The notes under the pieces: model-generated | Database searches by the model: none | Told to the model about the DNA's origin: nothing | Seen by the model: the letters and a program-made list of their open reading frames with translations, nothing else | Made by a program: the position numbers and the translations under genes | Shown here: one piece after another, positions 57,748 to 64,000 of the stretch | Layout of the letters: each line of letters begins with the position of its first letter | Numbering within the stretch: position 1 is the first letter of the stretch | Origin: an uncultured Lachnospiraceae bacterium | GTDB lineage: Bacteria > Bacillota > Clostridia > Lachnospirales > Lachnospiraceae | Reading direction: 5' to 3' | Length of the DNA stretch: 64,000 nucleotides | Assembly: GCA_949893755.1 (NCBI GenBank) | Contig: CATLCV010000004.1 | Location: 1-64,000 of the forward strand

Positions 57748-58224
57748 ATGATGACACCCAGTATTTTTGGAGAAAATTTATTTGATGATTTATTTGATGG
57801 ATTTTTTGATTTCCCCGCATATGACAACAGGACAATGGAGAAAGCACAGAGGAAGCTGTACGGACGCCACGCAATGCATATGATGAAGACAGACGTACAG
57901 GAGCATGATGACCATTATGAGGTAGACATTGACCTGCCTGGTTTTCAGAAAGAAGAGCTTTCCCTGGAACTGAAAGACGGATATCTGGTAGTCAGCGCGG
58001 CAAAGGGGCTCAGCAAAGACGAGGAAGATAAGAAGACCGGAAGGTTTGTACGCCGGGAGCGGTATGCGGGCAGTATGAGCAGATCGTTCTATGTGGGAGA
58101 AGAGGTAAAGCAGGAAGACATCCATGCCAAGTATGAGAGCGGGGTACTGAAGCTGGCGATCCCAAAGCCGGAAGAGAAAAAGCCGCAGGTTGAGGAAAAG
58201 AAGTATATTGCCATCGAGGGATAA
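57748..58224 (+). CDS. Hsp20/alpha-crystallin family small heat shock protein
   Basis: VDIDLPGFQKEELSLELKDGYLVVSAAKG, ESGVLKLAIPKPE. Confidence 0.96.
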   Translation: MMTPSIFGENLFDDLFDGFFDFPAYDNRTMEKAQRKLYGRHAMHMMKTDVQEHDDHYEVDIDLPGFQKEELSLELKDGYLVVSAAKGLSKDEEDKKTGRFVRRERYAGSMSRSFYVGEEVKQEDIHAKYESGVLKLAIPKPEEKKPQVEEKKYIAIEG

Positions 58225-58260
58225 TGGCCCCTCTTTTAATAGATGAAGCAACGGATATAC

Positions 58261-58307
58261 AACCCGGAGCGCGGGACAGTGCAGAAGCTGTCCGGCTCCG
58301 GGTTTTT
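58261..58307 (+). terminator. Terminator AACCCGGAGC...GCTCCGGGTTTTTG
   Basis: 10-bp outer stem with inner GGACAG/CTGTCC stem, T tract. Confidence 0.8.
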
Positions 58308-58464
58308 GTGATTTGGATAAGAGGGGAAAATGGCAGGATACATTGACTGAAATGCTGCGTATGAGTATAATTAAAGAAAAAGTATTGTTAGAGATAACTC
58401 GGTAAAGAGGCAATGCGAGCCGGATATGACACAAAAAGCAATACAAAGTAAAGGAGACTGTTTT

Positions 58465-59088
58465 ATGGACAAAAAAGCAATGTACAAGTTAACCTATGGA
58501 TTATTCGTCCTGACCGCAAAGGCAGACGGCAAGGACAACGGCTGCATCATCAACACGGCCATTCAGGCGGCATCGGAGCCGAACCAGATGAGCATTGCAG
58601 TTAACAAAGCAAATTTTACCCATGATATGATCAAACAGACCGGAGAATTTACCGTATCGATCATCAGCCAGGATGCGGATTTTGAACTGTTCAAGCGGTT
58701 TGGGTTCCAGTCAGGGCGGGACGCGGACAAGTTTGCCGGCTTTGCCGCATATGAGACCGGGACCAACGGCATCCGGTATATTACGGCAGGTACCAATGCG
58801 TATATTTCTGTGAAGGTAGAGAAGACACAGGATCTGGGTTCCCATACGATGTTTATCGGGACCATCACCGATATGGAGGTTTTGAGCCAGACACCGTCGG
58901 TTACTTATGAGTATTATTTGAGCAATATCAAACCGAAGCCGCAGGCAGCAGGCAAGACGGAGAGCGGCAGGACGGTATGGCGCTGCCGGATCTGCGGGTA
59001 TGAATATGTGGGGGCGGAGCTGCCGGAAGATTTTATCTGCCCGCTGTGCAAGCATCCGGCTTCGGATTTTGAGAAGGCGGTATCATAA
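58465..59088 (+). CDS. Flavin reductase-rubredoxin fusion (high-molecular-weight rubredoxin-like)
   Basis: N-terminal flavin-reductase-like; C-terminal WRCRICGYEYVGAELPEDFICPLCKHPASDFE. Confidence 0.93.
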   Translation: MDKKAMYKLTYGLFVLTAKADGKDNGCIINTAIQAASEPNQMSIAVNKANFTHDMIKQTGEFTVSIISQDADFELFKRFGFQSGRDADKFAGFAAYETGTNGIRYITAGTNAYISVKVEKTQDLGSHTMFIGTITDMEVLSQTPSVTYEYYLSNIKPKPQAAGKTESGRTVWRCRICGYEYVGAELPEDFICPLCKHPASDFEKAVS

Positions 59089-59141
59089 AACCGCAGATAC
59101 TGTGGTTCTTGCTCATTTATATCAATTAGTGCTTGAAAAGT

Positions 59142-59176
59142 AAAGGAAAGGCTTCTGACTCCGGATGCCTTTCCTT
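59142..59176. terminator. Bidirectional-type terminator AAAGGAAAGGC...GCCTTTCCTTT
   Basis: 11-bp perfect arms between convergent genes. Confidence 0.75.
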
Positions 59177-59190
59177 TTTGGAATCGGAGC

Positions 59191-60318
59191 CTATGTAAAC
59201 AATGCGTCCAACGGCTCTGTCTTTTTGTACTGGACATATTTTCCTTTCACCGCCCGGCTCACGGTAGACACAGAGACACTCAAGTCCGCCGCGATGTCCT
59301 CCATTCCCATGGGCTTCAAGGAGTCCCGATGTATAAAATAATCCTCCTGCCGCGCCAAAATCGCTTCCATAACGCGGGTAATGGTTTTTCGCCTCTGCTC
59401 CACACAGCCGAACACAAACCTGGCCCGTTCCAGCCGTTCCTTGAAGTAAGCGGTGAGCTCGGGATCCGTCGCGTCCTTCATCATGTGGATGTAATAATCG
59501 CTGAACCGGTATTCCCCCATCCACTGGTCATTGATCTCCACGGTCCATTTTCCGCCCGGGCGGGACACGATGATATCCGGCACAACATAGGACGATTCCT
59601 CTGACTGGATGTCCATGAGCGGGCGGGGGTTCAGGCTTCCGATCAGGTGGATATATTCCTTGACCCGGATTGTGGAAATGCCCAGGCTCCGGGAGATGGT
59701 CCCGATCTGTCCGCTGACCAGCTCTGTCAGATAATCCCGCAGAAGCACGCATAATGTTTCATCGGCAAGATCCTTTGCCTCCAGCTGCCTGATCAGGCAT
59801 TCCGCCAGATTCGGCGCAAAGATCCCCGCAGGCTCGAGCTCCCGCAGGACGGCAAGGCACTGATCCAGCTCCTCCTTCGGATAGCCGGACTCGGCGGAGA
59901 GCTCGCCGGTATCATGGGTGAAAAATCCCTTCTCGTCCAGACAGTCCACCAGATAGCTCATCATTTTCATCTGCTGTTTGGAATAGTCCTTCCAGTTCAG
60001 CTGTCCCAGAAGGAGTTCCTTTACCGGGTCGCCGGATCTGGCCGAAAATTCCTGCTCAAAATGTTCCCTGTCGTCAGGATTGCCGGGGTGCTGGTCTGCA
60101 TAGGAAGTCCCGGCATCGGACTCAGAGAACTTTTCAATGCTTGTCATCAGGTCGTTTTCCCGCTGCTCCGCACGCTCCAGCAACGGGTTTTCCAGATATT
60201 CATTTACCATAAAATCCTCCAGCTCCTGGTTGGTGAGCGAGAGAATATCCAGGGACTGTACCTGACCGGCGGACAGGACCTGCTTCTGCTCGGCGGCGGT
60301 GTAATTCGTTAAATCCAT
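59191..60318 (-). CDS. rpoN: RNA polymerase sigma-54 factor
   Basis: LDILSLTNQELEDFMVNEYLENPLLE; DIAADLSVSVSTVSRAVKGKYVQ (RpoN-box-like). Confidence 0.92.
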   Translation of the reverse strand: MDLTNYTAAEQKQVLSAGQVQSLDILSLTNQELEDFMVNEYLENPLLERAEQRENDLMTSIEKFSESDAGTSYADQHPGNPDDREHFEQEFSARSGDPVKELLLGQLNWKDYSKQQMKMMSYLVDCLDEKGFFTHDTGELSAESGYPKEELDQCLAVLRELEPAGIFAPNLAECLIRQLEAKDLADETLCVLLRDYLTELVSGQIGTISRSLGISTIRVKEYIHLIGSLNPRPLMDIQSEESSYVVPDIIVSRPGGKWTVEINDQWMGEYRFSDYYIHMMKDATDPELTAYFKERLERARFVFGCVEQRRKTITRVMEAILARQEDYFIHRDSLKPMGMEDIAADLSVSVSTVSRAVKGKYVQYKKTEPLDALFT

Positions 60319-60498
60319 AGGCTTCCTCCGTAATTTGTATTTTTCGTTTTGTTTCTCTTTTTTAGTATGATTCCGCTCTTTTTTGTCCTATGTATCTGCT
60401 CAGGATCTTCACAGATACGTAGGAACTGCTTTTGTATCTTAAATAAGTATACGAGAAAACTCTGCCATTTACAATACGATAACGAGAAAACTTTTAGT

Positions 60499-60534
60499 TA
60501 TACTGTGCGGCAGATTTATCTGGCGCGCAGTATA
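60499..60534. repeat. Palindromic hairpin repeat (family C), second copy
   Basis: TATACTGTGCGGCAGATTTATCTGGCGCGCAGTATA; cf. 31781-31820. Confidence 0.7.
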
Positions 60535-60724
60535 CTTCAAAGCAACTTCAAAATGCGTTTGAAGTGTTTGAACTAATTGAATTTTACGAGCTTACGGAAA
60601 ATACATATGTTTATTTATGGCAGCGTAGTAAATTAATCCTGACAGGATTAAAATTCATTTGATTATCTTCTATAATATGGATATACTTAGCAGCTGCGGA
60701 TCAGGAAACGGATATGGAGGCAAT

Positions 60725-61954
60725 ATGGAGAATATTTTTATATCGGATATCGCAATAGAAAGTGTCAGGCACTTGAAAAATATTACGATACCGCTGTCAG
60801 GCGGGGAAAGAAAGCATTTGATTCTTACAGGAAAAAACGGAAGCGGAAAGACGAGTGTACTGGAGGCGCTGTCTGATTATTTAAATCTCCGAATTACCTC
60901 CGAAGAGGTGGCAGATATATTGAGCCAGTTAAACGGACTTCTGCAAGACCCGGAAACCAGGCGGGAGAAAAAAAACTGGATTGAATATCATGAAAAAAAA
61001 TTGGAAAAAGCGGGCGCCGCAAAAACAGGCGTAAAACTACAGTTTAATTGTCAGGAGGAATTACTGAGAGACCGCTTTAAAGAAGGAGAATTTGTTTTAG
61101 CATACTATAAAGCAGAGAGGGCATTTCGTGCAGAGCAGCCAGGCCATATTGAAAAGGTAGAGCTGAAAGATATATATACGATGGAAGAGACGCCGCGGCA
61201 GGAATTTATAAAATATCTGGCGGATCTCAAGGTGACGGAAGCATTGGCCAGAAGTAACAGAAAACAGGAAAAAGCAGAAGCAATTGCAGAATGGTTCGCG
61301 AAGTTTCAGGATTTGCTGCAGAAAATATTTGACGACTCATCTCTTGAACTGATATTTGAAGAAGATACATTTTCATTTTCCATAAAGGAAAAAGACAGAG
61401 AAGTTTTTGACTTCAATACATTGGCGAGCGGCTTTGCGGCGGCTTTGGATATCATCTTAGACGTAATGATGCGAATGCAGAAAAGCAAGGGACGGATATT
61501 CGATTTCAACATGCCGGGAATTGTTCTGATTGACGAAATCGAGACTCATCTTCATCTTGAACTGCAGAAGAAGATACTGGATTTACTGACAACAATATTT
61601 CCAAATATCCAGTTTATCATGTCTACGCATTCGCCTTTCATATTGAACAGCCTGTCCAATGCAGTGATTTATGATCTGGAAAAAAGGATGCTCGTACAAG
61701 ATGGGCTGGCGAATATTCCTTACAGCGGCATTGTTGAGGGATATTTTAATTCCAGCGAACTGTCATATTCGTTAAAAGAGAAATATGAGAGATATAAGAT
61801 ACTTACTCAGAAACATGACCTGTCAGATGATGATTTTGAGGAGATTGCGCAACTGGAAATGTATTTGAACGAGATTCCGGATTACCTGGCGCTTGGCATT
61901 ACCACAGAATACCAACGGATCAAAATGGAATTTGAGAACAGGGAGGACCTTTGA
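60725..61954 (+). CDS. AAA ATPase, Septu PtuA-like
   Basis: Walker A ILTGKNGSGKTSVLEAL; IVLIDEIETHLHLELQKKILDLLTTIFPNIQFIMSTHSPF; TGATG coupling to HNH remnant. Confidence 0.82.
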   Translation: MENIFISDIAIESVRHLKNITIPLSGGERKHLILTGKNGSGKTSVLEALSDYLNLRITSEEVADILSQLNGLLQDPETRREKKNWIEYHEKKLEKAGAAKTGVKLQFNCQEELLRDRFKEGEFVLAYYKAERAFRAEQPGHIEKVELKDIYTMEETPRQEFIKYLADLKVTEALARSNRKQEKAEAIAEWFAKFQDLLQKIFDDSSLELIFEEDTFSFSIKEKDREVFDFNTLASGFAAALDIILDVMMRMQKSKGRIFDFNMPGIVLIDEIETHLHLELQKKILDLLTTIFPNIQFIMSTHSPFILNSLSNAVIYDLEKRMLVQDGLANIPYSGIVEGYFNSSELSYSLKEKYERYKILTQKHDLSDDDFEEIAQLEMYLNEIPDYLALGITTEYQRIKMEFENREDL

Positions 61955-62237
61955 TGGTTAAGGTAAAACGTACGTTTCCGGCCCCTGCGAAGTAATTAAT
62001 AAAAAGAATACGGGGTTGAGAGATTGCAAAACGGAGATGAGATTTCAGGAGCTTACCAGGGAAATGAATCTGCTGTATGATAATCTTGAAGAAATAAAAA
62101 AGCACCCGGATTCTAAATTCGTTTTGAGAAAATTGAAAGCATTGCTGAGGAGAGAATCGGCATTTGCGGCATTTAAAAGGGAGTATATCCGGGAACATGC
62201 AGAGCGTTTCCCTCAGCTCAGGCAATATATTGAATGA
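61954..62237 (+). pseudogene. Core-deleted PtuB/TIGR02646-like HNH endonuclease remnant
   Basis: N-terminus MVKVKRTFPAPA then stop; other frame continues EVINKKNTGLRDCKTEMRFQEL...RRESAFAAFKREYIREH; HNH core absent. Confidence 0.68.
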
Positions 62238-62264
62238 TACAATGAGTTACTGTTTGGAAAGTGG

Positions 62265-62311
62265 TAAGGAACTGTGCAAAAATAACTGGCCTTTTTTTGC
62301 GCAGTTCCTAA
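62265..62311. repeat. Dispersed hairpin repeat (family B), inverted copy of 9277-9322
   Basis: TAAGGAACTGTGCAAAAATAACTGGCCTTTTTTTGCGCAGTTCCTAA. Confidence 0.8.
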
Positions 62312-62356
62312 GCTCCTTACAGCGTGAACTCTTCACCGAGTTACTTTCAGTATAAT

Positions 62357-62998
62357 TCAGCCCGCCAGATACAACCGATACAATGCGCCCAACTCCCGGA
62401 TTTCCCGCATCAGCCTTCCCTTCTCCTTCTGGAAATCCCGGCGGGGCAGAAGCGCAATCCGCTGAACCACGGCAAAATTCAATCCGCAGATCAAGGAGAT
62501 CGCGGCATCGGGATCTAAATCCTTTTTCAATTCCCCCTCCTGCTTTGCCCTTATCAGCAGATCGGTGAAAAATCCGGTAAGCCTGTCCGCATGAGGACGG
62601 ATAAGCTGCGCCATGGCTTCCATGGTATCGGGCGTTTCCTGATTCTGTGAATGCATTTGAAATAAAAGCAGCAGTGACAGCTCCTCCTGATGCTCCATGG
62701 CGTCCGCAAAAAAATCCTCTATAAACCGTAAAAAGTCGTCCAGAGCATTTTCACCGGATGAAAAATTTTGATATACAGGCGTCCACTGCCCGAGGATCTC
62801 CTTTTGCAGCGCCAGCAGAATATCATCACTGTTTTTAAAATATTTGTAAAGCGTGACCGCAGAAATGTCCAGTGTACGGGCCAGCTTTTGGATATTGAAG
62901 GAATCCATTCCCGCGGCAAGGATCATGGCACGGGCGGCATCTAAAATTTCTTCCCGCCGTTTTCGGCGGATCTGTTCAAAATAAGCGGATTGATCCAT
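62357..62998 (-). CDS. TetR/AcrR family transcriptional regulator
   Basis: RREEILDAARAMILAAGMDSFNIQKLARTLDISAVTLYKYFKNSDDILLAL. Confidence 0.93.
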   Translation of the reverse strand: MDQSAYFEQIRRKRREEILDAARAMILAAGMDSFNIQKLARTLDISAVTLYKYFKNSDDILLALQKEILGQWTPVYQNFSSGENALDDFLRFIEDFFADAMEHQEELSLLLLFQMHSQNQETPDTMEAMAQLIRPHADRLTGFFTDLLIRAKQEGELKKDLDPDAAISLICGLNFAVVQRIALLPRRDFQKEKGRLMREIRELGALYRLYLAG

Positions 62999-63032
62999 TG
63001 TAATTCTGTCCTTTTCATTTTTCTGAGGTGTC

Positions 63033-63989
63033 TTAACATATAAATTCAAAGGGAATAGCCGGTATATCTGCCTGGTTGTACAGATTGACCAGATACCACC
63101 GGGTCCGCGCGAATTCTACAGAGACCTTCCCAGTTCCTTCCGGAAGCAGGATCACCAGCTTCTCACCTTCCACATCAGCGTCAACTGGAATTTCCTCTCT
63201 GCGGTCTGCGCCGCCTTCCGCATCAGCCGCAGCCAAACACTCATCTCCGTAGCCTGCCCCATGCCCGGCTTCTTCACAAGCAGACTTCCCTGCGCCGCAT
63301 ATTTCCGCCGGATAGACATGCAGTGCCTCCACTACACCGCCCTTGACCTTCAGCCCGCCCTCCGCGTTCTGAAACGCGATCTCTATGCGGCTGCCGTCCC
63401 GCCGAATGCTCTCTGCCGTGGGCGCATCGCATAGCAGTGATTCTCCGTATACATGTCCTCTCGCCAGAAGCGCAAGGCGTTCCCCTACGACCTTTTTGTC
63501 CTTCGGATGAATGTCCATCCGCTCGCCCGCATCAGAAATAGAGCATAAATATGCATTGCTTACGGTTTTCGCAGCCATTTCCTGACAGCTTCGGATCGTC
63601 ATGTAATCCCGATTTCCCGGACCGTCCAACAGCCAGTTTTCCCACCCCGGAAGCTGCACGAACAGGAAGGGAAGCTCTGCATCTTTCCAGAGCGCGCGCC
63701 AGTCCCCGATCAAAGCGGCCAGCATGTCCCGGTACAGGCACTGCTTCCCGGGCTCATCATCACTTTCGCCCTGATACCAGAGGAATCCGCGGATCCCATA
63801 GGGGGCGATCGTTTTCAGCATATGCTCATACAGGGAGCCCGGAATTTCACACGGCATCATACATTCCAGATAGTCCTCCGTGCCGGCCGGCATGTTCTGA
63901 AAGAAATCCACCAGCTCTTCGGGGCTGAGTGTTCTTGGCAGCACGGTTTCCCCGAAAGGATCCCCAAAGGGGTCTCCCCTGTGGTTCAT
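63033..63989 (-). CDS. Sialate O-acetylesterase-like (SASA/SGNH) esterase, probably 5'-truncated by window edge
   Basis: IAPYGIRGFLWYQGESDDEPGKQCLYRDMLAALIGDWR, FLFVQLPGW, DAGERMDIHPKDKKVVGERLALLA. Confidence 0.88.
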   Translation of the reverse strand: MNHRGDPFGDPFGETVLPRTLSPEELVDFFQNMPAGTEDYLECMMPCEIPGSLYEHMLKTIAPYGIRGFLWYQGESDDEPGKQCLYRDMLAALIGDWRALWKDAELPFLFVQLPGWENWLLDGPGNRDYMTIRSCQEMAAKTVSNAYLCSISDAGERMDIHPKDKKVVGERLALLARGHVYGESLLCDAPTAESIRRDGSRIEIAFQNAEGGLKVKGGVVEALHVYPAEICGAGKSACEEAGHGAGYGDECLAAADAEGGADRREEIPVDADVEGEKLVILLPEGTGKVSVEFARTRWYLVNLYNQADIPAIPFEFIC

Positions 63990-64000
63990 CGGATTGCCGT

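Noticed and set aside
1-64000. Prophage, rRNA operon or intact IS/transposon
   Set aside because: No phage structural genes, integrase, rRNA or intact IS transposase seen; only Rpn-type protein and a group II intron remnant.

Overview
64-kb chromosomal window from a low-to-mid GC anaerobic Firmicute (Lachnospiraceae/Clostridia-like by gene content; taxonomic inference only). All calls come from reading the sequence and supplied translations; no database search was run. Left part: a minus-strand YiaK/YiaMNO/YiaL-like TRAP uptake operon with palindromic operator-like sites upstream, an [FeFe]-hydrogenase plus NuoF-tail/GltD-like flavoprotein pair, an SDR and a LacI regulator. Middle: OYE-type oxidoreductase, a decayed AgrC-like kinase, LuxR regulator, M28 peptidase lipoprotein, a DUF4869 + P-loop ATPase pair, and a complete mannose-family PTS / Amadori-product (fructoselysine/glucoselysine) operon with two GntR regulators, two SIS deglycase-like proteins, a FrlD-like kinase and a HAD phosphatase. 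31-41 kb is an accessory region: Rpn-type PD-(D/E)XK protein, an 'NSSSSSF' N-terminal-tag protein beside an atypical radical SAM/SPASM protein, a DUF4365-like nuclease two-gene operon with an inverted-repeat promoter, an internally deleted AAA/PD-(D/E)XK gene, and a tRNA-Val with group II intron and P-loop ATPase scars next to it. Right part: ECF sigma/anti-sigma-like pair, an AraC-linked Gfo/Idh/MocA + isomerase + MFS catabolic operon, an AAA ATPase + TOPRIM-like pair (PARIS/OLD-like), GGDEF and PilZ genes, agmatine deiminase + APC permease, Hsp20 under a CIRCE element, flavin reductase-rubredoxin, RpoN, a Septu-like PtuA with a core-deleted PtuB remnant, TetR, and a partial sialate O-acetylesterase. 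Several dispersed palindromic repeat families link these loci. Best candidates for undescribed systems: the DUF4365 operon (35.4-37.1 kb), the AAA+TOPRIM pair (48.95-51.08 kb), the DUF4869/P-loop pair (19.8-21.3 kb), and the NSSSSSF/radical-SAM pair (33.9-35.4 kb).
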